A stretch of DNA of 64,000 nucleotides from Coptis chinensis. Lineage: Eukaryota > Streptophyta > Magnoliopsida > Ranunculales > Ranunculaceae. The stretch lies in contig CM027378.1 of assembly GCA_015680905.1 (NCBI GenBank), positions 72,383,501 through 72,447,500 on the forward strand, read 5' to 3'. Positions 21,290 through 33,489 of the stretch are shown here, piece after piece. The notes under the pieces are model-generated. The model had not been told where the DNA came from, ran no database searches, and worked only from the letters and a program-made list of their open reading frames with translations. How positions within the stretch are numbered: the first letter of the stretch is position 1; every line of letters begins with the position of its first letter. The position numbers and the translations under genes are program-made.

Positions 21290-21650
21290 TAACAGTCTAT
21301 CTGTAACGGATATACATCCGTTACAAAAAATATTAGTAACGGTTATCTTGCGTTGACACAAAAGCGTGACAAATATTAGTAATGGATATCTGTAACACTT
21401 ATCCGTTACAAAATTTACTAACGGTTACAAAGTATCACTGAAACTAATTTCAATAACAGATACGTAATCGTTATAATTTATTAGTAACGGTTACCAAATT
21501 TGTTTATCCTCTATCAGTAACGGATATAATCCTCACTTTGATTTTCTATTATTAACGGTTCTATATCCGTTACTAACGAATTTTTATTGTATAAAAAAAA
21601 AATTTGTTGCTAACAGTTCTATATCCGTTACTAACGAATTTTCATTATAT
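21290..21650. repeat. Left subterminal repeats of CACTA 1
   Basis: At least a dozen copies, in both orientations, of a 9-10 bp core TAACGGATAT/ATCCGTTAC with variants (TAACGGTTA). The same core occurs near the right end. Confidence 0.8.
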
Positions 21651-22159
21651 AAAAAATGGTTTCTCTGGCCCTTTTATATGTGGGCCACCTGTACTGGTGC
21701 ACCTGTACCTGCACTTTTTTTTTACTCTACAATGTATCACTTAAGTTCTTCTATTCATCTATAACTCTAACAAACTATAGTAATTAAATTCCTTCTATTC
21801 ATCCACACAACAAAAAGTAATGAAAAACAACAAAATGTTCTAAATGCCCACGCCAACCAGAGCCCCACTCATTACACCCATCTATTAACACTAAACAAAT
21901 AAGCAAAAACCAAGCTTCTAGTTAAAGTACATGTTTATCAATTTTCATCGACAAAAAATTAAAACTAAAGCAAAGAAACAATAACAGAACTACATAAATT
22001 ACTCCACTGCATAAAAGCTTTGCATATTCGTTCCAGCATGGAAAAGCTTGAATACCACCCAGAAGGAAAAAAATGGAACACATGAATAATATATATGTCT
22101 ATTCAGTAGATTACTTTAACAATAAACTAACAAACTATTTTCTAGTGTTATTTAAGTTA

Positions 22160-22285
22160 ACCCTCTGGAACTTAAGGGGTGTGGGCAATAGTGAGACTTT
22201 GATTTTAGGGCTTAGTGATTTAATTAGACTAATAATGCACAACTTGTTTGCATTGCTAAACATAAAGTCGAACCTATATATACAA
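22160..22285 (+). pseudogene. LINE endonuclease N-terminal remnant (tentative)
   Basis: The frame LTLWNLRGVGNSETLILGLS followed by DLIRLIMHNLFALLNIKS resembles the start of plant LINE ORF2 (pattern 'WN.RGLGN..T...L.DL.R...PDILFL.ETK'). The catalytic Glu of the ETK motif is changed (NIK). It is only about 40 residues long. Confidence 0.45.
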
Positions 22286-22476
22286 GTGTTTTTGTTAATA
22301 AACCGAACTCGACTTTTCAGCAAGAAGTGCATAATGATGAGCCAGAGAGGCTGGGAATTGAAACATCTGGGTATAAAGTCGAGTATATGCACAAGCTATG
22401 GAAGATTTGAAGCTATGAAAATATATGAGCTACAAGCTCTTATTAACGTATCATGAACCACCTCATTTACAGAAAA

Positions 22477-22575
22477 AAAATAATAATAATAAAAATAGTA
22501 AATAATAATAATTATTATTAATTAATTAATTAATTAATTAATTTTTTTAAAAAAAAAATTTTAAAAAAAAACATA
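22477..22575. repeat. ATT/AATT microsatellite
   Basis: Runs of AATAATAAT, then TTAATTAATTAA, then T and A homopolymers. Confidence 0.9.
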
Positions 22576-23860
22576 TGGTACATACAATGTTTAGATCTGG
22601 GTTGGCAATTATAATCTAGTTTTCTGCAGGCAAAAACTTGTTCTGTTTTAACTCCATGTCTCCTACAACCAAAGTAAACTTAAAATAAGAACTATCTATT
22701 TTAAAAAAACATATTTCATTCCAGGAGCAATGGCAATTTTAATTCCAAAGTAAAAATGGTCTCACCTAACAAGAAAAAGTATCCCATATCTAACCACCAC
22801 GCCAAAACACGACAATGGAAACACGTACACATTCCAATTCCAAGACTCTGGGGGATTTGACTTGAAATAATGCATAAAAAAATCCTACACAAGAACAATA
22901 TAAGGATGGAGTATAAGATGAGTTTCTCGACATGATCGAATAGAAACAAGCAGAAATCATACAAGTAAGAAAAATAATTACTTACATCTATAATAACACC
23001 TGCAGCTTCCTACTCTAGAATCAAGATAGACTAATAAAATCAGCTTGGTGGTGATGTCCACTGAAATAAGACAATAAAACAACATTCTACAGTAGAATAA
23101 TCATATAAACACGGAATGGTGAAATAAGATACTGGCCATGTGTAGCAACATAAACAAAAGAATAAGAAAAAGTACCATGTGATATAGAAGCACCTGATTA
23201 TCCTGAACCAAAGTCAAGTCCTTGTTCAAAGCCTAAGAAAGAATAGAACCCCTCCCCCCGTACAAGTCCTAAGCCTAGGGCACCACTACAAACTCACAGA
23301 CAACACTTTCAGCCCAGAAACCCTGTGCTACATGACTACGGCGTTCTTGTTTCTTTTCTGAAACCCAACAGAAGAATCAAGACATAACAGGGTATTTTCA
23401 CAAACAAATTAACTAAGACTTGGTTCAGACAACCACACTAATCTTGCAGGTTTCTGTGGTTTCCAACATACCAAGTGGGGCGACATTGTACATTAGTCAA
23501 TCTTTAAATCACTGGCTCAAGTCGATAGCAGATAAAAATTGAATATTTGTAAATAAAATCCCATAAAGAGAGGTTTCCCAACATAGAACTGATGTTAATA
23601 CCTGGCCCTGGAACTTGAGTAACCCTTCCCTTAAATGTGCCACCATTGGATTGGTCATGTCTGACATCATCTTTGGGAGATGGAGGCAATGCAGACTGTT
23701 CAGAATTTTCAGTAGCCCAGCAACACATAATAATAGACCAGTCCTATAATATTATGCTTTTGAACCAAAATTCCAATATCACATGGGTCATCTTGTCCAT
23801 TCAGGTCATCACCATTCACCGATACTAATTACAAGATCCACACATTTTGATCCATGTCGA
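22576..23860. other. CACTA 1 interior without a recognised gene
   Basis: Open frames here are short and match nothing I recognise. The minus strand immediately upstream (right) carries the KUP fragment, so part of this may be its degraded 3' portion. Confidence 0.4.
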
Positions 23861-23869
23861 TACCAGAGA

Positions 23870-25114
23870 AATTCTCCCAGGTAATCATATAATGGACCTG
23901 CAAGTAAGTGGAATCATATAATTGACTTATAGAATGTATCAGCAACATGATCTGGGAACTTAGTTAGGTACGCAGCTTGTCCCGAATAGGCACAAATCAA
24001 TGATGGAAATACAATGCAGGAGAAACTAATCTACAAAATTATAGTATAGAAGTCATTGTTTGGAGTCTTACCAGAAAAATGTTACTGCTTAAAGTTACCA
24101 AGTGAAAGAGATTGAAAACTTTGCCCCTGAACAGAGTACAAAACTTCTCAGTAGCTAAATCAGCGAGTTTCTGAAAATTCATACAGACAGCACGCTTTAC
24201 TTACTTGAATTGATCGGACAGAGAAGTGTCCAAGATCAGCAAACATTGCTTCCGTATTGCTTACCTAAAGATAAGTAAATAAAGAATGAGCGAGCCAGAT
24301 GCAAACTTTCTAAACCGTATTGCTTACCTGTAATACACGGTATGACTCCACCAAGAGATACCCATGCGTGCTTATGATTTCGCTGAAAATAGTCTACTAC
24401 GTATTTTGGATTAAAAGCGCGCAAGAGACCAATATCATACTTGAATATGTTGTAGAGACCAATGCCGGCTATAAAGGAAAACCACAAGATGATGATTGGG
24501 GTAAATGAATAACCAACTTTATCAGTCCCAAACTGCTCGGCAGAAAAGAGAAGGATCAAGATTACCACAGAGATGCTAACAACAGCATCTGAGAAGAAAA
24601 AAGTTGGAGAAATGGTTCAGTTAAGTTTCATTAGTTGCAAAGTTACGTTACATTCATATAAGACAGTATAAGTTGATATAGTTAGTGCTTGGTAATGAGT
24701 GGATGCTGCAGGTTTCAGAGTACAAGTACTTTGATCAAGGGACTTTGCTGACTGCTTGATACCACTCACTGCAGAAAGCACTGCACGGCGAAGATATAAA
24801 TTGGTCAAATTTGGACTATAAGCATTTGTATTGGATGAAAATAGCTGGTAGTCTATACAACTTACCCGAGATAGATGGAGTCAAAATTTCATCTCCAATC
24901 ACCAAGGAACAGCCTAGAATCGTGACAAGCAAGAGCATAACTTGAGCCACTTTACTTTTCTCCAGCTTTTCTTTTATTTTTTGGGCTCTCCTTAACTGGT
25001 TTGATGGTGTATCTAGTCTATAATTGGATAGTTCCCCGTCTTCTGCTTGGTGATTAGGAATCAAGCTTACCTTCGCATAGCGACATATCAAGGAGTAGAG
25101 TGCAAATGTTCCAC
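23870..25114 (-). pseudogene. Captured HAK/KUP potassium transporter fragment (5 exon pieces)
   Basis: The minus strand carries, in gene order: exon 24,866-25,114 (GGTFALYSLICRYAKVSLIP ... LLLVTILGCSLVIGDEILTP); exon ~24,730-24,782 (VLSAVSGIKQSAKSLDQ); exon 24,328-24,590 (AVVSISVVILILLF, FGTDKVGYSFTPIIILWFSF, YDIGLLRAFNPKYVVDYFQR, AWVSLGGV.CITG); exon ~24,206-24,256 (TEAMFADLGHFSVRSIQ); and ~23,920-23,998 ([20 protein letters not shown]). Splice sites are mostly preserved. These match the first third of KUP/HAK/KT transporters, H+-coupled K+ carriers of the plasma membrane. The N-terminal exons and the whole C-terminal half are missing, and the conserved GDG before LTP is GDE. It lies inside CACTA 1, so it is a captured fragment and not a working gene. 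Confidence 0.85.
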
Positions 25115-26550
25115 CTACAACACTTAAAAACATATATGTGACCTTCAATTCAACAAGAAAAATTTCTTAAAAGAGAACCAACAGTGAAGCTCACAAAGTA
25201 ATTACTAAAGTCCACCATTTTCGAACCACCGCAAGGGTGAAAATTAGAAAAACTTAAAAAATTTCAGCAAGATTCTAATTTAGATAAAACCATTTACATT
25301 ATTCAGAATATATCAAGAGCTCCCAAAGTATGTACTATAATTTTACTCATTCTATCACCAACTCAAATTCCACTCATTCAACTCAAAACAAAAATACCAT
25401 AGATAGTCATTTGATAATCACATTGGCAACAACTAGGACATGTCAAAATGATGCCAATGTGATTCTGTAGCACGAGTCAATATATCCTTAACCTAGATTC
25501 GTACCATCTTCAAACAAGTATGTCTCATTGCTCTAAACATCTAAAGTCAATTTATATTTTTCCAACTCAATCAACAACAGAAATACCATTGGAATTTATC
25601 TGACAACATCTATACTCAACCCTACTTATTGCAAAATGATACATATTCTACATAAGCCATCCAACAATTAAAGATCATTTCATAAAAAGTATAGTCCTAA
25701 ATAAAACTAGTCCACATTATGACCAAGCACTCAACTGGCATGCTATTACAATAATCAATACAACTAAATCAGACAAGTAGATATGTGTAATCTATTATCG
25801 ATGAAATGCAGTTAAACACTAATAATGTCACTCCACAATTCTATATCCCCTTGTACAAAACAACAATACCATCGATAGTCATTTGATAGAATATTGACTC
25901 AAAAATACCTCCACAATTCTATATCCCCTTATACAAAACAACAATACCATAGATAGTCATTTGATAGCATATTGACTCAAAAATACCTACTAAAAATTAT
26001 ATGTATTCTACCCAATTATTAAACATACCAAACACCCATCTAGCATGTGATTAACAGTATCAATACAAGTAAACCAGAAAAGAAAACACAATATAAAAGT
26101 CACATGCCAGAGATAAATTAATCAACGAGTCAAGTATTTATACCAATTTTTTTCCAAGAATTAAGATGTCTAGACGTTTATCTAGTACGCTAAAGGCACA
26201 TTAATGTTAAATTGTTTGCCTCATCATGCTAGGATGCAAGATATGTAATTATTATTTTGGATACTGTTGAGCTAAACCCTTTCAAAAATTTACTTATTTC
26301 TACTTAGAATTTCATATTGTTTCTTAAACAATACAAGAGAAATGTCCTTGTTGCATACATTGCCCATCCAATTATCAAAATAGTAGCATATTCTCTAGAG
26401 ATAACAATGTTCATTTCATAAGCTATCTACTAAAATGATACATATCATACTTGAAACATCAAAAGTAAAACACATATTATAACCAAAAAAATTATTCCAA
26501 ACAGTATAAATCACAGAAGCACCAAAAATGTAAATAAAATAACTAAGAGT
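25115..26550. other. CACTA 1 interior spacer
   Basis: AT-rich, no coding evidence. Contains one tandem duplication (25,832-25,988). Confidence 0.5.
25832..25988. repeat. Tandem duplication, two ~78 bp copies
   Basis: CTCCACAATTCTATATCCCC ... ATTGACTCAAAAATAC occurs twice back to back with a few substitutions. Confidence 0.9.
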
Positions 26551-26558
26551 AAATATAC

Positions 26559-26815
26559 CGAATTCTTTCCAGGTGTTGGTGACTCAACAGGAGGCTTCAA
26601 TTCCTGAACAATACTCTTACTCTCGAGATCCCAAATCTTGACACACTGCTCCGTCGCAACACATAGCCAATACCTATTTGGACTAAAACACAAAGCATGA
26701 ATAATAGCACCAGCATCAAGTGAATACAATTTCTTATCCTTAGCTAAATCCCAAAGTAAAGTAACCCCATCCTTCCCACCACTAGCACACAAGGACACTG
26801 CCACGCTGCTATAAG
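26559..26815 (-). pseudogene. Captured RACK1 fragment (end of exon 1)
   Basis: The minus strand reads [20 protein letters not shown], then [20 protein letters not shown] and [20 protein letters not shown]. This is WD repeats 5-6 of the plant RACK1 scaffold protein (a 40S-associated seven-blade propeller). Homology ends in a GT donor (AATTCG|GTATATT at 26,558), where plant RACK1 exon 1 ends. A four-codon deletion removes the PDGS between VAVS and LCASGG, and everything N-terminal is absent. Captured by CACTA 1, in the same orientation as the KUP fragment. Confidence 0.85.
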
Positions 26816-26844
26816 ACATTGCTAGGTCGCTACACAACATTGAC

Positions 26845-26932
26845 ATGCCGCTGCAGGCCATGGCCAGACCATCACCAGGCCACTGCAGGCCATGACCAGA
26901 CCATCGCCAGGCCACTGCAGGCCTCAAACCAA
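26845..26932. repeat. ~36 bp tandem repeat beside the RACK1 fragment
   Basis: About two and a half copies of GCAGGCCATGACCAGACCAT CGCCAGGCCACT. It is GC-rich in an AT-rich setting and abuts the point where RACK1 homology stops. Confidence 0.85.
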
Positions 26933-27498
26933 CACTGACAACATGATTCTCCTTGAAACTTTTATTCAATTGTCTATAGATTGTACCAATAGCCATAAGT
27001 TTTCTACATGGACTGAACTGTATATAGCAGTAGCACAAACTTGGCTTATACTTCCTATATATAAGCAAATATATAGTTATAGTCAGAGTTATAGACACTC
27101 TCAAAGCTTTAATCTATTCGCCAATTCTACCATACTCATCGACCCATAATTGGAAATCCCCTTTAATTCTTCATTTAATAAACAATTCAAACCTTCAATT
27201 TAATGCGAAGCAATGCCATAAGGTTTCTAATGTTGAGAACATATGAGAATTAAAGGAAGAGGTAATCATTCCTTTCTTTTGTCTTATTATAGCTTTGCAG
27301 CTTCTCTTGTATTTATCTTCCTGAACTAGTTTGGTTTTCACACTACAAGAAAACAGGTTTTACCGACTTTTTCCCACAGTTTTGGACCGTCGCAAGACTG
27401 TGGGCTTTTTGTTCGTCGGAAATAGTCTATCAACAGTCATGACCGTGGTAAAGCCTACCAATAGCGACGGTCTTTGCGTCAGCTATTGCCGTCAGTAT

Positions 27499-28541
27499 GG
27501 CCAGTGGCGGAGCCAGGGGGGCCCAGGGTACGCCCTGGCTCACCCTGAATTTTGGATTTTGGCAGAAATATTTTTGGATTGCTTTCTTTTATATTCATGA
27601 ATTGCCTATTTTGCCCATAGATAAAGGCTTTAGTCTGCTGGGTCTAAAGGTATTTTTGGGTTACTTTCTTTTATATTCATGAATTGCCTATTTTGCCCAT
27701 AGATAAAGGCTTTAGTTTGTTGGGTCTAAAGGTGATTTGGTAATTGACATGTTAGTTTGACTTAAGCTTCACCTAAAAACCGAAAACATGGTCCTCCAAA
27801 GAATGAAAAACAAATGCATAACACATGGGTCTCTCCAATGAATGAAAAGTAGAAGTGATATGATAAGTCTGGTCATTTTGCATGCTCCTTGTGTGGCAAT
27901 ACACCCTCACCCCCTTGGTTATTAGAGGGCCCGGATCTTTGAGCACAGTACAACAACATGTATACTAGATTTTGTATAAACTAAATTACTACAAAACATC
28001 TTGGTAGTTAGAATTTAGAACAAGTGAACTTTTCTTTGTTCTTTGCATTACACAAGCTTATTTTGCCGTTAGAATTTAGAAAACAAACCGACATGACAAA
28101 TTTACAAGTGAACTTTTCTTTGTTACCGCATTACACAAGCGTATTTTGCATTACGCCCAAGTGATATTATTTATTCACAAATGAAAAGGGGGGAAAAAAC
28201 ATATTATGGGCTATATAAGAGTACTAGTTAAACACCCTATTTAAAGCAAAAAATATATTAACAATTTTATTTAGTCTAATTAACCAAACTAGTAGATTCG
28301 ATTTGTCATCCAACACTTTCAAAATAAGGAAATGTCTGTTATCTAAAATATATATATATATACTTTTGATTTTCAAAATATTAATTTAACTAGAGAAATT
28401 AACAATTTGTCAAACAATTTGATATGCAATTATTTAACCAAAATAAAACCAACTAGTAATCACATGTACACACTATTTGATATGAGTTGGAGTTCACCGC
28501 CGGCTCACCCTGGAACAAATTCCTGGCTCCGCCACTGGGTA
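27499..28541. mobile_element. Short-TIR DNA element inside CACTA 2 (hAT or MULE type)
   Basis: Ends AGTGGCGGAGCCAGG and CCTGGCTCCGCCACT are inverted copies flanked on both sides by GTATGGCC(A). The duplication reads as 8 or 9 bp depending on how the tip is set, so hAT and MULE are both possible. It contains a ~93-bp internal direct duplication at about 27,570-27,735 (ATTCATGAATTGCCTATTTT...). Confidence 0.75.
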
Positions 28542-31500
28542 TGGCCACAACAGAAACTGTTGGAAAATCCGTGGGAAAAGGTCATTTTTCCCTATGGCTT
28601 GGTCCTTGGGAAAAGGTCAATTTTTCCTACAGTTGTGGTCTGTGGGATCTGCTGTTTTTGCGACGGCTATAGACCATGGCAAAGTCCACAAATAACCACC
28701 AATCACCTAGCAAAGGTCTTATACCTACAAATAACCACTAATCACCATAACCATCCCACACCTCATTAATTATCCCGAAAAATCTACAAAAAAAAAACTT
28801 GCAAAGCCAAAGATTGAATTAACCAAGATCCCGAAAGCATGCTAGGTATATAAACATTAATCATCCATGCATGCAAGTTAATGTTAAACACTACGTATAA
28901 TTTTTTATACAAGCACGAAACATGAAAATCAAAGAAACAAACATATGGTGCATCAAACTTGAAAATTGTAATATCCGTAGCATAGGGAGGAAAACCATCA
29001 GTACTAGATCTCGGCGGTACTATATCTTCAAATCTAAAGTCACACGAATGCAAGCCTTTGAATTTCAACCAGTGAATTTTGTTGGCCCTTCCTAGCCAAA
29101 AAGTCAAAGTGGGCGCCAATCTTAAAAACTAAATATAAGTTAAAGTGTGATACAAACTCGCACCTGAAATATGATACTAGTGCCTCATCCCAACTCTTAG
29201 CAGTTCTATCCTTTAACCATTTTTTTTTTAATTAGGCAACCTGCATGCCGAAAGTGAACAAGGGAAATACTAAAGAGTCAACAAATAGGATATGCAACAA
29301 ATGGACGCAACAAATCCATCTCAATCTTAAATAAAGAATATAAGTTAAACTCAGATACAAATTCATATATACGATACAAATTCATATATACCTCATGTAA
29401 AGCTACTTGTGCCTTAGAGAACATTGAACTAGTTTTCATTCAGTAGATAACAATCACTTGACTGAATTTTGTATATCAAACCCAAAAACATTGAACTAGT
29501 TTTCACCCAATTCTTTTACTTTCAGTTCCATTAGCGCCTACTTTTGATTCAGGGGAAACTATGAGGACCATAAGAGATTAAGAACATAACTAGGGTTGGT
29601 ATAACCAGAAAATGGTGGGCAAGTTAGAACGATATGTACTAAAAGTTGTCTAAAAGCTCAAAAACTATGAGATTACACTCCTGATGACAAGTCAATACAA
29701 TTTTATGAAAACTAACTCACTAGAAACTGACGATAAACATAAAAAAAATCATTACATAAACACGCATTCTTTTTCTTGTATTTGTTTGTTAAGAATTTGA
29801 GATGTAAATGTTAAACTTACTCAATCTTGAGATAAGTAAGTTGAGCTACAAATTCATTTCACAAAAAAAGCGAAAAACAGACCATGTGAAACTTCCATAC
29901 TCATCTAACACTAAGTGATTTTCAAACCATATAAACAAACAATCACAAATATCAAAAGTGCGTCACTTCGAGAATTTCATAATATTCAAGAACTACCCGC
30001 AAACGATTATTCAACCTGGAGGGGGTACCTGTTCGTCTATTACTATAATGTTTCCAATTTATGTTTTGTCATAGTAGAAAAGTAACCTGCTAGTCATTTA
30101 AAGCGTTCTTTACCTATTTCATGGTTGGCTCAAATCAACATTGTTGATTACAATATCATCCACACCGCGATCATCCACACCACGCTCCTTGAGAACCTAA
30201 GAGACAAGCAACAGTATCAAGCAACAAAGCGCACATAAGATAGCAAACAAGAGTGCAAAGTACTGCATGTATTCATTTGCCTATGACCCATTCTTCTTGT
30301 TAAGCAAACTTTAGATGCATTACAGACAAATAGTCAAATACAGATGATTCCTGATATAGGTACCTAACAAAAAATAACCTTGATGACTTCTATAGTACTA
30401 TAATATACCAAGGGAAAAAGGAAGAAAAAGTTAGTATTTGATGTTACGTTGCTACAGAAGGATGATGAGAAAGTAAGATGTAGGTTATTCAAGCAAAAGT
30501 ATTTAGATTTTTCCATTTTTTAGCGAGGAAAATTAGGACAATGATTTGAAAGGAAGACACTGTAAAAATGGGAGCTCATACGCTATAGAAGCCATAGCCG
30601 TAAAAATGCAGGTATCACAGGTTGCATTTGTGACCCACCCAATTTACATTCAGCAGAAGCTGGACAAATGATAAATTTGGCTCTTTAGCTTCAGTGTATA
30701 GAACATTTGGGGCATCACCCTTTCCTGATAATACACATTCCCAGCGCTCAAATTTTCATCCTCAACTACCTGACCCTTCTCCTCATACCTCCCCCTCATT
30801 CCATTAAAATCACCCCTCATTCTCCACTCCACTAAACGAATTTGACCAAAAATCAGTATCATCCGAGAACCTAATAACTTCAACATCAGTGATTTACAAA
30901 CCATATAAACAAACATTCACAAACTATAGCTATATTCACAAATTATATTCTACCCAATCTAGAGTTAATGCAAAACTAGGTAAAAAAAATCGACTTTATA
31001 GAACAACGTCATGCTTAGAATGAGAAACCCACACAAATCGAAAGAAGGAAAAAAAAAACGAACCTTGATGTGAGAACGCACACAAGACCTGTTCACATCA
31101 ATTTTAAAAATATAATGAATAAAGTTACTTCATTTGAGCTCAATAGCTAAACCCATAGAAAAAAAAAACTATCTCTAAAATCAAAATTGAGAACGAGTTA
31201 GAGTGGAAAGAGATACATGAGTTAAAGGAAGAAGAATTACCTTTGATTGATGGCGTTGAAAAGAGAGACAATTTGGAGAGAATATAAGCATTGAATTTTC
31301 TGAAAAAGAACAAAAATTTGGAGGTGAGATAATGAGCTAAGTGTTTGTGAGGGAGTGAGATATTTTTAAGAGAAAATTAGTTTTAGGAGTGAGCTGAGGG
31401 AGATGACCTTGCCTCCCTCTTGCTGCAGTTGTGTGAGTGACCTAAAAATTTTAGACTACGTTATTTTCTTTTGGGGGGAACTAAGACATTTTTGGCGCTG

Positions 31501-31635
31501 GTGAGAGTTTTCCAGGGTCCATTTCGAGCCGACGGTTGCCAAATCTAAAAAACAGTCGGCATACAAGAAATATCCGACAAAAGTGTACAACAACTATTAA
31601 CCGGCAGATATGTCGACGGCCTAAAACAGAGGGAT
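28542..31635. other. CACTA 2 interior, unrecognised
   Basis: Continues the left subterminal region (GGGAAAAGGTCATTTTTCC phrases, 28,560-28,630), then AT-rich DNA. Minus-strand open frames at 28,784-29,119 and 30,650-30,916 are coding-like but I recognise neither. A phrase CAAACCATATAAACAAACA occurs at about 29,924 and 30,895. Around 31,500-31,620 a GCCGACGGTTG...CAAGAAATATCCGAC stretch looks like another decayed CACTA subterminal region. Confidence 0.4.
30650..30916 (-). pseudogene. Unrecognised coding-like fragment
   Basis: The frame contains VEWRMRGDFNGMRGRYEEKG and NVYYQERVMPQMFYTLKLKS, which look like genuine protein (mixed charge, no low complexity), but I cannot assign a family. It shares the orientation of the captured fragments in both CACTAs, so it may be another captured exon. 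Confidence 0.3.
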
Positions 31636-31639
31636 GTCT

Positions 31640-32430
31640 GCCGGGTAAGAATTGATCTCAATACTTTGCTACCACCTTCTGGCGAGGTTGAGGACATTCG
31701 AATATGGAAACCAGCTAAAGATGGCATGTTTACAGTCAAGGAAGCTTTCGATACAATCAGAAAAAAAAAAAAAAAAAAAAAAAAAGAAAGAACGGGTGGG
31801 CATGGTTACTTGGCACAAATGACTATGGATCAAAAACTTGCACCCCAGAACAGCAGGCACTGCTGGAAACTTATCCAGAATGTAGTGTCAAAGGATGATA
31901 GGGTCAGGAGCAAAGGAATTAACATAGTTTCTCAATGTCGCTTATATGGAAATGAAGAAGAGAACGTCAACACGTGCTGTGAGACTGCAACATATCTAAA
32001 GAGCTATGGCAATGGCTATCTGATGTCCTAAAGGTTCAGCCAGTCCAAAGCTTTCAAGTAATTATAAATGCTTTGAAACCCCTTAGCCCAATCAGAAAAC
32101 AAATTTCGAATTCTACTGCTGCAAGCCTTATGTCTCAGCTATGGAAGTCGAGAAACCGACTCTATTTTGAGGACTGGTGAATGAACAAAAATGTCATCAA
32201 GCATGCAGTCCTACAAGCCATAAAAGCCACGGGTAAATCTACAATAGGGCATATGTTTAATACTATTTTAATTCAGTTGAGGATTTGTCTGTTCTACACT
32301 CACTAAATATCAGAAGTAGAACAAGACCCTCATGCTGTATCAAAGAAGTCAGCTGAATTCTTCCAGACTTGGGAACGGTAAAGGCCAATACCGATGGTTC
32401 ATCTATTGGAAATCCTGTTATAGGATCATG
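31640..32430 (+). pseudogene. LINE-type remnant: zf-RVT and RNase H segments
   Basis: Frames in order give IWKPAKDGMFTVKEAFDTIR (about 31,700-31,762), a ~25-base A tract, SRHCWKLIQNVVSKDDRVRS ... IVSQCRLYGNEEENV (about 31,850-31,970; the zinc-binding reverse-transcriptase domain, one Cys changed to Tyr), LWQWLSDVLKVQP, LWKSRNRLYFED (about 32,140) and VKANTDGSSIGNP (about 32,378), the start of a plant RNase H domain. Several frames and stops show it is dead. The polymerase domain is absent. Lies within CACTA 2. Confidence 0.7.
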
Positions 32431-32562
32431 AGAAAAGGAATTTGAATGGCTTCATTCTGTCTCGGATGTAAAGAAGAGGAAGAAACCACATATGCTAAAC
32501 AGCTCAATTACATCTCTTTGGTTCCTGAGAAACCAAGGCCAGCCCCTTCCCATGAGTCAACT

Positions 32563-33079
32563 TAGGGGTGCAAACGGATAGGTTCGGATGCGGATATGCC
32601 TGTATCCGAATCCGAAAATTTATACCGATATCCGAATCCGAATCCGACGGATATTAAAAAAATTATCCGAATCCGATTTCGGATATCCGAAACGGATATC
32701 GGATAATATCCGATCCGAAAATTAAAATTAATTAAAATTTTATTTGCTTTGAATAATTCATTTTACCACTATAAAAACTAGTACAAATATATATATTTGT
32801 CATTTATTATTATTATTTTGTTATAATAGTTTTATATTATTAGTTTATGATTTTATATAATATTTTATACAATAAAAAATGAATAAATTAATTATATATA
32901 ATAACTATTACTTTTTTAAATCGGATCAGATATTATCAGATGCGGATATCTGAAACCAGTTCGGACATAAAAAAAATATCCAAATCCGAATCCGAATCTG
33001 AAATTTTCAGAGAATATCCGATTTTTCGAATACGAATTCGAATCGGATTCGAATATTTGGATATCCACTTGCACCCTTA
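32563..33079. mobile_element. Non-autonomous hAT-type element (517 bp)
   Basis: Tips TAGGGGTGCAAACGGATA and TATCCACTTGCACCCTTA are inverted copies with a few mismatches. An exact 8-bp duplication AGTCAACT (32,555-32,562 and 33,080-33,087) flanks it, the hAT signature. The interior is full of ATATCCGAATCCG/CGGATATCCG repeats in both orientations. Confidence 0.9.
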
Positions 33080-33235
33080 AGTCAACTACCATCAGATTTA
33101 ATCAAATAAACAAAGTGGATCAAAAGCAAAATTTTATGAAACCAGAATTTTGTATAAGGTTTGAAGAATGATGCCCTGTGCATACCCCCCCACTTTGGTA
33201 TTATAAGCAATTATGACAAAAGCTAGGCATTACAA

Positions 33236-33410
33236 AAATAATATTACCTGAGATGAACTGCCCCTACTAGAAGATTCTCGCTGCATTGTTGCTACTTCTT
33301 CCTCAAGTTTCTTTCGAGCATTAGACTCTTCATCAAGTCGTTCTAGGACGGTCGCATAGTTTGCATCAGTAGTCTCACGAGCTATTTTTTCTCTTTGAGC
33401 GACCAAAACA
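33236..33410 (-). pseudogene. Coiled-coil fragment, possibly Ptta/En/Spm-type transposon protein
   Basis: The minus strand reads QREKIARETTDANYATVLER then LDEESNARKKLEEEVATMQR and ESSSRGSSSQ before a GT donor. It is a charged coiled coil. C-terminal coiled coils of this style are found in plant TNP1-like CACTA proteins, which would fit its place in a CACTA, but the resemblance is weak. Confidence 0.35.
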
Positions 33411-33489
33411 TACTTAGAATATTTTACTATACCAAATTTAAATATAATCTGATTTAGTTCCAAAATGACAATACCATTCACATAAATCC

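Noticed and set aside
31761-31785. A tract as the poly(A) tail of a LINE
   Set aside because: Coding homology continues on both sides in the same order, so it looks like an internal A-tract expansion and not a 3' end.
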